Origin: Hydractinia symbiolongicarpus
Taxonomy: Eukaryota; Cnidaria; Hydrozoa; Anthoathecata; Hydractiniidae
Length of the DNA stretch: 64,000 nucleotides
Direction: 5' to 3'
Assembly: GCF_029227915.1 (NCBI RefSeq)
Contig: NC_079881.1
Coordinates: forward strand, 9,174,001-9,238,000
Shown here piece after piece: positions 49,801 through 63,085 of the stretch (positions are counted from its first letter, which is position 1; each line of letters starts with the position of its first letter). Below the pieces are notes generated by a model. The model was given only the letters and a program-made list of their open reading frames with translations. It was not told where the DNA came from and ran no database searches. The translations under genes were made by a program, and so were the position numbers.

Positions 49801-52800
49801 TCCAGCTATTTGCAACAATCATTTGCATTCTGTAAATTTAGCAGCGTTTAGAAAAGCATGTTCCTATAAGAGCTCCGTAAAATATATAAAAATCAAAAAA
49901 CCTATATGAGAAGTGGAAAATAATGCGTAAACCTTAAGGTAAAGGCTTAAAGGTAAAAGATCTTACACCACATGTTTCACCTTTAAAAAGCTAAGAAAAG
50001 TATTTTTTGTCTCAGTGAATTTCGGACTGAATATACCTGTCGTGCCCTTTTATAGCCACAACTCCTTCTATTTCTTCTGTATCTGGTTCTGCAAATTCAT
50101 TCAAATCTTCAACAACCTTGAAAGGTCTAAATAACAAAAAACATAAACAAACACACAAAGAAGGAAAGAAGGAAATTTCCAAAACCAAGAAGACCTTAGA
50201 AAAAACAGAACGGTGCAACATTTCTGTAGAGATTGACAACTAAATCATATCCAGATCAGGGTGCATATCCCACAGTACTTTTATAGTGCCATAGGATAGT
50301 GAGCATTTGTGAATAAGGAATCGCTTATTCAGACTAAGGAAACTAAAAAAATTATTCTAAAATCTCTGGTCATCCAAGTAACATATTTTATTATGAAAAC
50401 AAATAAAAAATACAAAGATACAAGGAAGGGCATTCATTTTTACGTTCGGGCTCTCAATCAAACAGTCTTTAGGTTTTATCTGATATGCAAAGAAAATACC
50501 GCCCCCCCCATTAAAACTAAGTCCCACCTCTTCGGCATCCCTCACAAATTAGGCATGACTTGCATAAATTTGTATCAAAACTTATACCTGGCGACGAGGA
50601 TTTCAGTTTGTGGTTTTCGATGCAACGGCGCGTCATCAACATTAATAAAACCCATATCCTTGATGCCGTCGAAATCTAATGTTCCTTCAAAATTATCATT
50701 GACACACACATCGATGCGATGACTTTTCTTTAATGGCTGAAATACGAGAAGTATACTACATTTTTAACATCAGTACAATGGCTGTTAAAATTTTATATGT
50801 TTTTTATAAGCGAGTAAAAATTCGCAATCGGGCTGGGATATGTTTATGCGAGATAAGGTAATGCGTTAAAGGTCGCCTTATGGGATAAGATAAAATGGTC
50901 CCGCTTTTACATTTAAAAGAACAGCATTATAACTAAAGGTATGTTTACACAAGCTAAGTTTAGAAAGTATAGTGGTGTTAATTAAGTCTTATGTATGAGA
51001 AATTTAAACTCTGTGTCTAATTTAAAACGCCCATAACACAAGTTAAAACACACATGAGAAGGATTCACCAAGGGGGGGGGGGCTATATTCTAAGTATATG
51101 ATTAAAAATTTAAACCTGGATATGCTTTTATTAGCGTATGTTTACAAAAAAAAGTAAAATAATAAGGAATGCAACATTTTGATAAATATTTTACGTGTAA
51201 TGCCAGTCAATACTAACTTCTTATTTCCAGGTATTTTGTGACTAAAATTCCTGAAATTTCTCTAATATTTGCAGCTACAGGCTGATACATATAATTCATT
51301 AGAATCTTGCATAACCCTCACAAGATAGAACAGGCTTAATGCTAATTCTTTCAGAACAGATCTGACGGTTATGTTTGGCAGTTACTAAAGAATTAAATTA
51401 GTTCAGATAACAATTTAAATCTAAAATTCCTGACTTTTTCTTGCCATTTTGACAATATTTTGAACAAAATCCCTGATATTCCCGATTTTCCTAGAACAGG
51501 GGACAAACCCTCAAGGCTTTTTTTCGCAAGAATTAATGTTTTGATTTTTTTTTATCATAAGAAACAAGTGATGTCAATAGACCGACATGGTCAAAATTAG
51601 TCCGTTTGGTTCGTATAAAAGAACTTACAAACAACAACGACAACAACAACAATAAAAACAACAACAACAACAACGAAAATAAAAACAACAACAAAAGCAA
51701 AAATAACAAGCCAACTTTTAGGAAATGAGTTATTTCAAGAAATTTTGCAAACAATTATTTTCGCGAATAAAACTTTTCAGGACATTTTTCTCGATCTTTT
51801 ACTCGAATTAATCAACTTAGGGTTGTCGCAGAAAAATATTTCACCCACATTCTGCATTATCAACCAAACAACATCAAAGAAAAATATCAATACTGGTAAA
51901 AAAAACACTTACAGTATATAAAAATGAAAATCTTGGATGACAACATTTCAAGTGCTTTAACAACGCATATAACCTTTTGCAATTTAAAGCACACCACGGG
52001 CAAGAGGTACCCTCCCTCGCTTCTGTTTGCTGGCGAGTGTTATTGTTGTATATAAATTGATAAAAAACCTTCGGCAATTCTTTTTGATCCGTTTGTGATT
52101 TGTTATTGTTGGAAGCTAATGCAGTCGTTAAAGGTTGAGGACTGTCTGTATATGGAGTTGATAAAGAACTCAAAACAGGTGCAATAGGTACAGAAGATTT
52201 TGACTCCCAACGTAAACTGAACTTTATGGTTGGACCAAACGAAAAAGCGGCAAACGGTCCAAGCTAAAAAGAAATAAACGGTGGTTAGTCAAGACTTCTT
52301 ATTGATCAATTAAAAATAGAATAGCATTCATCTAAATTTTTGAAACTTAAAGATTAATTTTATGGCTGAAAATCACTGAAGTCTAGCTGAAAAGTGATTC
52401 CTTTTTAACTCCTGGGTTAATGGCCTAAAGTTGTACAATATTAAAAAAGGTAACAACAATTTTTTTTAACCAGTTATAAACAACCACTCAAAAAAAGTCT
52501 GTACCAAAATGCTAACTTACACGATAAGAATTTAAAGAATTAGCCTTTAAAAGAAATAAAAACTTCAATTTTCCTTTTCCCACTAATTTTAAATTCAAGC
52601 ATTAAATTTCGCATATTATAAATTATCGTATGACTTTTTAAGAACCACTCTTTTCTAAAATAAATATAGAGAAAACGTAGGGAATTTCAAACACGTTCTT
52701 ATAAGAACTCACAAAAACAGTTGTTTGTGGATTCTAAGACATAGCAAAAAAAAGAACAGTCTACAAATCCCGAACGATTTTTGAAATGCGGTTTTCACCA

Positions 52801-55800
52801 CTGAATAGCATAGAGTTGTACTTTTTTAAACTAGTATCGTTTCTCACCAGATGCCGAGTGATAGCAGTTTAATCATCGGAAACCGAAAGTGCGTGGTTTT
52901 CCAGGCTGGTATAGTCAAATGTATACCAAGAAAGTATCCGGGAAGTAAACTCATATTCCAGATGATTTTTAAAATGCGGTTTTTAGCACTGGAAAGACTT
53001 TTAGTTCTCAACCGTTGTCACAGTAGTTGAGGTTACAGGGAAGATTACAACTAACGATAAAAGAAGTACCTTATTTTTAAATGTACTTTCCCAGCTGTTA
53101 TTCTTATTAGCACATGTATCATCGTTGTCCTGCAGTAGTAGTTCGTAATCACCTGCTGTGAGCAAGCAGGTCTTGTGACGATCATAAACGATAAGTTCAG
53201 CGGAGAATGATGCAGACGTTTGGTCCATAAACACCTCACTTGATGGCACCTCTCCTTCTTCAGAAATTGAAGATTCCACAACGGTTTCAGATTTGTGACG
53301 TTTAGCAGGCGGTTCAGGAGTATTATCTATGAATAAAAGGGAATTTATAGAACTAGTATATATCTTTCCATATTTTTATATGTAAATATTTACGTTACGT
53401 GAAATATATAGTTACGTGATTATTTGCTGACGTTAGCAAAGATTATTTGCTGACATTAGCAAATATTAGAAAACACAGCAGTTCTTGTATTGTGTAATAT
53501 TTAGCCGCATGAAAGCTGCGAAGGCTCCATTTTAAGGTAACCAACAATTTTTTTGAATAAAATATTTCCAGATCATTTTTGCATTCTTTCACTCACAACA
53601 AAGACGGGCAAAACACAAAAAGACATTAAGACTGGGAATTTTGTTCAGCTATTCGTTTGTAGAAATAAAGCAAGAAGTAGTTCATCAAAAAAAAAATTTC
53701 AAGTACTAGTATTACAAAAATTTTGGAACAATTCAAGGATTTCCAGAACCGATGTTGATCGCTTTGCATTCAGATAAAATTTCTTTTTCATAATAACACC
53801 TTAGGCTTTTTCACTAGTTTTTAAGCTTAATCTAGCTTTATTAGGACACTAATGAGGGATAAAATACGGAAATTATAAGGGAAAAAATTAGTGAAAATTT
53901 TCTACTCCACATTTTGGAAAAAAAAAGTAAAAAATTAAGAGGCCCGGGACAAGCAAACAATTATCATTTGGCAAAAAAAATTATGTTAACCAATTCACCT
54001 TTATAATATATATGCAATGATAAAGTTTGAATGCACATTCCTAAACAAGTCTAAAATTACTGAAGAAAAATTTGCTATTAATTAAATATGACATAATTTA
54101 TGCAGCATAATTAAATCGAAAATTCTTTAAATGTGAATATATTGAGAAGGAAAAGAGCTTTTTAAAAAATTTAAAAAGACTTGTTAACCAACCTTTTAAA
54201 CTCTATAATATAAGTCCAACATCATTTTATACCCCGGGTTCCCTTAACTATTAGGATTGCAGTCAAAAAATTTTTGCTGTAAAATGTTCACTATTTTTGG
54301 CTTACATTTCAAAATTTTACAGGTTATTGGAATCGATAACGCTAAAAATATCAGGAGTTTTATTTTGTAGTACAGACCAAAACTGTGGCTTACAAAAGCA
54401 TTTTAAACACATTTTAAAACTGTCAACCACACTAATTTAATGAGCAAGGATGTCTCTCATGTCCTAAAAATTCTTTAAAAAAAAAGCATATAATAAGCAT
54501 ATTTCCAAGCCTAAGAACTTTTATTTCTTCTTAAATCAAGAGCAAGGTTAAACAAAGGAACACACAAGAAAAATATTTAGACGAGGTCAATGACAAAAAC
54601 AAGCAGCATAAAATAATGAAATAATCTTGGAACAAAACTAAACGCTCAAACATAAGGTTCAAATTTAAAAAATTTCAAGCATACTGAGCCTACGCCCACC
54701 TTGCCTACCTTGATCTGAAGAAGCATCTTTCTTTTTACGACCTCTTTTTTTTCTCATTTTCTTTGGAACACTAATGCTAACAGTAATAGATAAAATATGA
54801 GTTTTGATTGGTCGGCCATCTTCTGCAAAAACTGATGGTGGAACACTTAGTTGTACGGAAGAACATGGTAAGAGTAGCTGAGAACGTGGATTCCACGGTG
54901 CTTTACAGGTTCCTAATAATATAATTTCCATTGGGGCATCTTTGCCCTAAAAAGTAAAGCAATTTTTAAAGAAAAGAAAAATTTTCAAATCTTTATATTT
55001 CCTTAACCTTTTATAAAAAGCACATGATCCTATACATTTTTTTGAGCAACATTAAGTCAGGTACACTAATTTATGAAAAAAAAATTTGTAACCATAGGTT
55101 ATCGCTGACATCATCAAAATTCAAATGACGGATACTTTTCAATGTTCTTCTGCCTAAGTGGATTTTTCCATGGGCTTATCGACTAGCATTGATGAAAACA
55201 AACAAACACCAAAGAGAAGCTCCAGTATTGTCTAATAATAGTGGCTGATAAAAACTCAATTTTAAACACATTTTGATCACAATAACACCCCCCCCCCCTT
55301 TAACCACCCTTCCCGCCCCAGGCATTTTTTTAAAACATTATGTCCCTGATCCCAGGCATTTTTAGCAAAAAAACACATTTTTCGTAAATTTCATAATATT
55401 AGTCTAAAATAAACTAATTTAAAGCATATACAACTAATTTAAAGCATATACTATGTTTAAAATGCATGTAAGGTATTTCTCTTTTCTTAAAAATGATCAT
55501 AAAGCATTATCTAAGTCCCGGTTCAACTCCGGTAATAGATAATTCAGTATAAATTGTAAGTATATAAAAGGAAAGTTGGCAATCCGTCTATTAGCCATGC
55601 TTAGATTGTGCTTATTGGACCACAACCTATGCTTAGTTAGTGCTTTAGACTAGCAAATAAAAGGAATGTAAAAGGAACTTCTTCTCAAACATATAAAACA
55701 TAATTTTGAGATATATAAAACATAATGTATATATACTATTATTCGGACATCATTTGAATATATTTACCAATGAAATCTTTATAATTATGATAAAGCATAA

Positions 55801-58800
55801 AACAAGGTTTCACACAGAGTGGAGTAAAACATTTGTCACACTCATAAGATGATTCTCTTCCCGGTCGTTTTCTCTTAGGAGTATTATTTTGCCGATCCAT
55901 TTCCCTTCTGGTGGGAACACATACACGACATGATCGACTAACTTGGGTTTTCTTTCTTTTTTGAGATATTTTTCTGGGGAAATGTCTACCAGAAAGTCTG
56001 TGTATTTCTAAAGAATTAGAACTAAAATTGACCGGAGCACAAGGTGGAGTAAGAGCATTAGATTCTTCCACTAATTTACGAATCACAATTACTCGAAAAA
56101 AAACTTTCTTCCACCATTTGAGGCTTTGACGTGAAAATGCGGAATACTGTAGCATTTGATCGCTGCTGTCAACACCACCCATATATTTATTGTACATACG
56201 TATGATATCAGGACACTCAATTTTCTCGTTGGCAGTTGTAAGCAGTGGATAGTAATGTCACATGCTTACGGTCTAGGATACGGAACGCAACAAGCTTGTT
56301 ATCGTATGTCATTGCAATTGACTCGCCTTTCCTTTTAAATTTTGCTGTTTTATTTGAACAGGCAAGCCTTTACGAGGCCGACTGGTACCACATGCTGCTG
56401 TTTGATGTTGCATACGAAGGTTATAAAATAAGTATGGAGATGTATAAAAATTATCCATATACAGAATATAACCTTTACCAAGATGATTGTGCAAAAGATG
56501 CATGACTAAGTCATAGGTTTTACCATACTGAGAAATGGGCGGAGCATCGTCAACTTGGCCAACATAGATATCAAAGTTGATACAATATCCATTATCTGAA
56601 TCACACAATTTGTATGTTTTAATACCATATTTATCTGGTTTGTTAGGGTTGTAAACCTTGAATGAAATATATCCTTTGAAAGGGATAGTCCCTTCATCAA
56701 TGGACAAATGAAGGTTTGGTGTCCACACTTCTGCAAATGTTTTTTCTTTGGATTGTAACCCGGTTCACCTTTTGCTGGATAGTCATCATTGTTACAGCAA
56801 TGAAGGAAAGACATGATGTTATAAAAATCCATTCTTGACATGACAGTTCTTGGAAATGGAGTAGAAATAGTAGTGTCTGTTGACCAATAAGACTTTAGTA
56901 AATCTTTTTTTACTATGCCAAAATAAAAAGTCAAAGCCAAGAAGCTTGACATTTTTTCAGTAGGGATTCCATTTACAGGCCATCTAGCCAGGTCTGAAGA
57001 GGGAGGAAGACCATCACCAGCTTTTTTAAGAAATTCATGAGCATAGCGATTAGTTTCAGTAGTTATATCATAAATAATTTCATTAGTGATAAACAGTTTG
57101 AAAAAATAAAGTTCATCGGCATCCTCAGGAATATCGACATTTATTCCAGGATTTGCAGCAAAATGGGGCAACTCTTGTAACTTCTTGTCACCAGATTTCC
57201 ATTGCCCCATGTTCCAACCAGGAGGGCTTGGTTCCTTTCTAGCTTTTTTCGAACTAGGTTCTGCCAATTCATCATTATCAGTTGAACTTTCATCAACACA
57301 TTCTTCCCCACCATCAGAAAATCCCAAAAAATCTTCGTCTTCACTATCACTCCGGCCAAAGAATCTGTTAATTGGATCATCACTTGCTACTACATCCTCA
57401 TCGCTATCCTCTTCAAAGTTTAGTTCATTAATAGAGGCCAGATGATGCATTACTGCTGCTAAAAGGCGAAGATCCAGAGCCACAGCATGCGCTAAATCCA
57501 GTCGCCATCTTTGTTTTAATTTTGAAAAGCAAATCTGCATAACTTACGGTAGTCGAATTTAAAAATCGTCCGATCAGGCGCAAATGAGAGATAAATTATT
57601 CTAGTGTTAAAAAAAATCGATCTTGTTAGTTTTAAAGATACAGGGCGGCCGTGAGGGCCGTTCAAAGTGGTCCTAGTGAAATCCCGGACCTGTCCAGGAT
57701 CGGGATTATTTTAGCGTAGCAATATCCCGGACTAGTTCGGGAACGGGCTGAGAAGGGTTAAGTTTTATAAACAATACTGAGTCTTAATACATAAGGGTGC
57801 CTTTTTGTTATAACTGATCAGGATTTTACTGGAAAATCATTTTTTAAATTTTCGCTGGCTTCAATAGTAGGGGTTTTCATGAAAACAAACGACTGGTGTT
57901 GTAATTCCATGGCACCTAAATTTCATTCTTACAACAGCCCTTAACTCAGAACTGCCATGTCCTTAGCAATCATTAGAGATAGATAAGAAATAGAAAACCA
58001 ATAAGATGTTACATAAAACAGATGTGCACTGCACATGACACAACCTTTAAAATTCCATTTATCTGCCTGCTTCATGATGACAAACTTGTGTTTCATGATG
58101 GCAATTTATATTATGTTTGTAATTTCACTCTCCCATACACAAACAGTTACAATAAGAACGATAATGAGATAATACATCTATAAATTCAAGTTACATTTTG
58201 TTTAAAAAAAACACGCATGCAAGTATTTGTCAATGTTTTACTAATTTTTACTAACATGTTGGCTTTTACCAACGTAACTTAGAAAGGCTGTGACATATAC
58301 ATTGGTGGGAGAGCTGTGTAATGGCATAGGTGAAATGGAGTATTGATTTGATATTTAGCGTACATTTTCAACTACCCACAAAATGGACAGTATTTTTTAT
58401 TTATAAATACCAACTAGAACACAACACTGTTCTCATCACAGATTAAATCTAACCTTTTTTCGCCTATGGTACACTTGAATTAAATGTATGCTAACTGTGA
58501 CAAATTCATCTTTGTAGATACTTTGTATTTTTGGATCATTGGTTAAGAATATAGACTCAGCAAATCCTAGATGCAATAATAAAAAAAGTTTTAATGACAT
58601 AAAATGGAGTAAAAAATATGCATGCATTTCTGGAAAAAAGTCTGCCGATGGCAGATAAAACAGAGGTGAAGTCCAGAGGAATTGTTTGCAGCAAAATTAA
58701 TGGAGATAATGCTTGACAAAATCTGCTAATGCTCCTTAAATTTAAAAACAAAAAACAAACAAAAAAAAAACAATTAGAATTTAGTAATATGATCTGGGGT

Positions 58801-61800
58801 GCTTTTGCGAAAAACAAGATATACACCCCTTTTAAATCTAAATACTAACCTGGCTTAAATGGAAAACAAGTTTTGGTGGTTCAAGCATTACACATGGTTG
58901 TGACATGTAGCACAACAAACAGAAATAATTATAATAATTTTTTTTAATTAAAATTACATTTAATCAACAAACATTTTACCTGGCCCATGGAAGAACCCTC
59001 CAAATGATAAATTAAGATAATTGTTTCTAAACAGTACACATTATTTAGTCAAACAAATAATAAATATATGGTTAGATATTAAGTTTAATTCTTTGATAGA
59101 TTTAGAGAGAATTGTTTAAAAGGGTGAACTGTCCACGATGAGTTTAGTCAACTAAAATAAAAACCAATCAGTGTTCAAATCAGGAGTTTCACAGTTTTAG
59201 GAGAAAAAAGGGCAGTGCTAGTTAATTTTGGTTAAAATAATTGCAGATAAGATGAAGTAAGCAAATAAAAATAAAATATTGGATACACAAATTTAACAAA
59301 AATGGTTCGCATTGAAGTATTTTAATTTGTTAATTGCAAACTTCTGATTCTGCTAACATAGAAGAAAAAACATACATCCCCTATTATACGGTTATAGCGA
59401 TATAAAATATAATTTCTGTATGTAATGCTGTCTTAGAAATTTTTTTGAAATTTTAGGGAAGTTAATGTGGAAATTTAAAAAATCTAAAAAACTTCAGAGA
59501 AAATACAAAAAAAGGCTATTAATGGCAACAATAATCGTAATGATAATAAAATATATTCCCCCATATTTCATAATTATTGAATTGTAAACTATAAAAATGC
59601 AGTAATTCTGTCTGTATCTGAAAAATTGAACAAGGTCAAAATTCGTTTTTTTCAGATTGCGATCAAATAACTTCCAAATGGAAGTAAATAATTGACATCA
59701 TTCCCTGTGTGGATAATTTAGGGCAACCTGAGACCAAAAATTAGGCTCATTTCCTCCATTCGTTTCATTGAGGCATGAGTATAGGAAAAAATCTATTTTT
59801 TTAAAGAAATTTTTTTAAGGTGATTGGATAGGAAAAAATCTAATTTTTCTAATGGTGCAAAAATATTTTAAAAAAAATGTACTTAAGTTAGGGTATTCTC
59901 CAAAAATGAAACAAATTTGTCTTAAATTACTTACTATAAAATCAAATATTTGTCCACACATAACCATCTTGGGTATTAATTATTATAACTCAAGGTTATA
60001 ATGATAGAGGCCTCCAAAAGAAAAACGATTTTTGTATGTAGTTGAAAGATACTTTTGAAGTTTTTCTACAACATTTCCCATAAGAATATAGTTTTCAAAA
60101 TCATCAGGTTTTTGTGATTTTTGTATCTACAATTTTTATTTGTTTTACCAATACTCGGAAGTGTGTGATTGCGAATGTGACCAAACATGTTCAGCATAAA
60201 AAAATGTTAAAAAACCTGTTAGCTAATAGTCGTTACCATAGTGACCAATTATTTATGCAGAAGTATAAGAATTCTGTAAAAAACTTTAAACCTCCTTTTC
60301 ACATTGTTCATTTTTTAAGATAGTACTTTGTATGTTTAAAACCTTTTTTAAGGCTCTGGGGTGGGGAGCACTAGCGCGGAGAGAAAGGTTTGATTTAAAA
60401 ACGATTTTTTTTATTTCGTAAGTTTGTGTAGAAGGTAAGTTATGATAAGTTTTCTGACGATTAGAGGTTAAAAATTGTGAAAAAATGTAATACTAAATAT
60501 CTCCAAAAGTAAAAAATGTTAAGAAAGAATTTAAAAATCGTTTTAGATTAATGTTTTGTGATCCCAAAAAAGTAAACTCACGCCTTAACAAACTTTAAAG
60601 CCCCATATTTCTTTAACCTTTCATCCAAAACACAGATCTTATACATTTTATTAATCAGCATTTCAAGCTCTACACAATAGAGACAATGGGTAAACAATTT
60701 TTGTGTATCAACGGGTAATTGCTCATGTCATCAAAATTCGAGTGACCAGATCTGTTCCATTGTTTTTCTCTGAAAGTAGGGATTTCGACGAGTTTATCGT
60801 CTGAAACTTCACGCCATGAAAGTTGAAAAGACTCTTTAATTCTGTGTGTTAACCATAAGTATCATCAAGTTTGTATCAGAGAAAATGTTATGAGAAAACA
60901 CATACGTCCAATACAAGGATGTTTCCGTTCTGAGCTTTTTGTTCCTCATGATCGAACCTGGGGCAGTTCCCTTTCTAGGTGTATGTCATTACAAAGACCC
61001 TTTATTTTCCAACAAAAACTTTATAATTTTTAAAAAAAAATTATAGAAACATACTCTGAATCACATTCCTCTAATTTTTCTTTTGTTTCTTCAACTGACG
61101 GAACTTTGTCAATCAAGTGATCTAATTTAAACTCCTTTCTATAAACAAGGAAACAAGTTTAACCAAATACAGTAACAATAGAAATAAAATTTAGAAGTTC
61201 GATATTTTAATTTTTAATTTTTTTTGACTCCAATATGTCAAGTATTTAGTTTGTAAAAAAATATTATATTAAATTAGTTGTCCACATAACACTTTCAATA
61301 AATTGATTTAATTTGTCTGGCCTTTTCTAAATGCACCAGGATCACTTACACAGAATAATTAATGTAATTTAGAATTCAACACTTGCGGGAGTAAATTTTG
61401 TGCATGGTTAGCATGATCTGCTTTTGGGGGACAAACAAAATACAACTATTATTCTACAGAAGCAAAATGTCATAAGTTAAGGGTATTTTTAATGTTTCCT
61501 TTGAAGTTAAGTTGGCATGAAGAAGTCAACTTTATTTAATGTTAAAGTACATTACATTAGGTGTATTCATAATGTAAAGGAAATTGTTACAATTTTTTTA
61601 ATGAATGCTTGAGAAGAAATGCATAAATGCTAATTAAAGAAAAACACATAAAAATTTTTTCTTGAATACCTTAAAAACGATAGTCCTAAAAGACACATTG
61701 TTTCCACCTATGCATACGGCTGTCAAATCAAGTCTATTAATAAGAACAGCCTATGCAATAAATTGCACGCTAAAAACTGCAATAATTTTGTTTGCATAAA

Positions 61801-63085
61801 TGATTTAAAATATTCAAATTAAAAAAAAAAATTAATGACTTTGCTTATGAATTTTCCATACATGGGTAAAATTCCTGGCCGTAAATACTACTTTAAACTT
61901 TCACCAGGTCTGTTCCCCAGGCCAACACAGCAGCCTGTGCAGTGTACAGGTATTTTGTTACTGTTTTACCTTTGTCAAATATAATTATAAAAGATTAAAA
62001 ACGCAGAATTATTAAGTTGCATGCCGAACTAAAATCTAAAGAGATGTCCTGGCGTTTGTATTAAATAAAGATTCAGTCAGAGTCATTTGAAAGAAATGAA
62101 AACGAAACTTTACAATCCTGCTTTTAAATTTTTGATGGTTGTGAGAGTTCTAATTTGGCATTTGTGTAGGGCCAGTGAGGAGCGTTGGAAATGTGCTAGT
62201 CACAGTTTCTTTCATATCTGCATTGGGAAATAATTAATATACGTCATGCTGACGTCAGCAAGAATTATCGCAGTGTGAGGTATCAAAAGTAAACAAATAA
62301 CCTAAGGTAGTAAGTCCATTGTAAAGATTGACAAGTTCAAAGTGTGTGGATATTATTGAAATCTATCAATCATTGCTTGTGGATATGATCTTCGAAATTA
62401 AATCATTCAATTATTTTTTGAACAATTGCAGTAAAAAGCAAAGCCTTAAGAAAAATTGTTTGTTAAAAATGTTTGTTAATGTTTTTTTAATAAATAATAA
62501 ACATTTATAAGAAGAAAATTATTAACTATGTCACTTGCTATAATATTAAGAGGGACGGAAGGCAAGGAGTATGTATATTGTAATTCTTCTTCATCCCTCA
62601 TACTTTTTTCTAATTCATGCGTTTTGCAGCAACTGTCATTCACTACTTTTCCTCTCAATATTGAGTAAAAAATAACAAGAGATTTGAAAATTTAAAGGAT
62701 TTTGATTTCAGAGATGAACTACTAAGATAGTAACTCAGATATGAATCAAAATCTTTTTTTTGGAGTTCTTGAAAAAATTGTTTTGGAAGTTGTAGCAAAT
62801 GAAAAGAACACAACAGCAATCTGTTATCTTTATCTGTTATCTACAGAAGTATTATATGGGCAAGGTATTAGCAAACCACTGTGTTTTTAACCACTGTGTT
62901 GGCAACCTAATATGTTGAAGAAAAAAAAAAGGAAAAGAGTAAAAGTTAACGTTACACAAAGCTGGATTGGCATTCTAAAACTAAATTAAATCAGGATAAG
63001 AATCTCACCTTTTTATTTGCTGTTTTATTTTTTTCCTTGACCCGTGTTCTTTAAGATACGATAGATTGCGATTTAACATAAATGG
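46815..63085 (-). CDS. SUZ12: Polycomb PRC2 subunit SUZ12, partial (last 12 coding exons, 598 aa to stop)
   Basis: Exons in transcript order: 63009-63085, 61055-61138, 58980-59026, 58454-58566, 54709-54946, 53070-53326, 51913-52263, 50588-50736, 50037-50126, 49303-49411, 48238-48317, 46815-47016 (stop). GT-AG borders and phases agree throughout, total 1,797 nt. The first exon begins PFMLNRNLSYL, matching the PIFLHRTLTYM region of human SUZ12, so the more N-terminal part lies beyond 64000. Next come NLSFGGFFHG, the FGPTIKFSLRWES block, VFYQFIYNNNTRQQTEA and the C2H2 finger CPWCALNCKRLYALLKHLK then CCH. The VEFS box follows: EEFTDVNEGEKSLMKLWNLH, then KSFVEEYGRDVIEKNMARNF. SUZ12 is the scaffold that joins EZH, EED and RBBP4/7 for H3K27 methylation in the nucleus; the VEFS box contacts EZH and EED. 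This copy ends soon after VEFS, lacking the extended human tail. Confidence 0.95.
51627..51712 (+). repeat. (CAA)n-type microsatellite in a SUZ12 intron
   Basis: Runs of ACAACAACA interrupted by AAT, ACG and AAAA units. The repeat lies between the exons at 50588-50736 and 51913-52263. Confidence 0.85.
55013..55190 (+). repeat. Copy of the dispersed tandem-module repeat family
   Basis: It contains GCACATGATCCTATACATTTT, CATCATCAAAATTCAAATGA and the tail CCTAAGTGGATTTTTCCATGG then GCTTATCGACTAGC, matching the 6.5-6.9 kb repeat in order and strand. It lies in the SUZ12 intron next to the piggyBac copy. Confidence 0.65.
55739..57540 (-). pseudogene. piggyBac-family transposase, frameshifted
   Basis: The transposase lies inside a SUZ12 intron on the same strand. 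The N-terminal part (57540 to about 56750) has an acidic region, then PFPRTVMSRMDFYNIMSFLH, typical of piggyBac. Frame then shifts within an A-run near 56750. The second block contains the first two catalytic aspartates: SIDEGTIPFKGY (about 56698) and YMDNFYTSPYLF (about 56455). After a further break near 56310-56240 the last block has the third Asp in MGGVDSSDQM (about 56170) and a C-terminal Cys-rich finger (CRVCVPTRRE, then YECDKCFTPLCVKPC). All three DDD residues are readable, but at least two or three frame changes separate them, so the gene is non-functional as sequenced unless the assembly has errors. Confidence 0.88.
57640..57761 (-). mobile_element. Right end of the piggyBac element with TTAA target site
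   Basis: On the minus strand the element begins TTAA (57758-57761) then CCCTTCTCAGCCCGTTCCCG, a typical piggyBac CCCT terminus. Just inside are two GC-rich near-palindromes, CCCGGACTAGTTCGGG (57726-57741) and TCCCGGACCTGTCCAGGATC then GGGA (57682-57705), likely subterminal transposase-binding repeats. The matching left end was not found; it should lie below 55739. Confidence 0.7.
60595..60790 (+). repeat. Diverged copy of the dispersed tandem-module repeat family
   Basis: It shares the blocks ATATTTCTTTAACC, ATCTTATACATTTT, AATCAGCATTTCAAGCTCTA, CAATAGAGACAATG and GTCATCAAAATT with the 6.5-6.9 kb repeat. The tail is degraded to TTTATCGTCTGAA. It lies in the SUZ12 intron between 59026 and 61055. 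Confidence 0.6.

Noticed and set aside
55285-55325. TTTAACCACCCTTCCCGCCCC as the missing left end of the piggyBac element.
   Set aside because: It contains TTAA and CCCTTCCCG-like sequence but does not align base for base with the right terminus (CCCTTCTCAGCC), and it follows a poly-C run.
55511-55545. B-box-like CCGGTTCAACTCCGG with a perfect short stem, resembling a tRNA T-arm.
   Set aside because: No A box, D arm or matching acceptor half is present upstream, so it is not a tRNA gene. It may be part of the decayed left side of the piggyBac element.
58850-58903. A SUZ12-looking exon candidate reading EPPKLVFHLSQ before a GTTAGT donor on the minus strand.
   Set aside because: There is no AG acceptor in the right place and its phase fits neither neighbour. 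The exon at 58980-59026 (NLSFGGFFHG) has both splice sites and correct phase and matches the family better.
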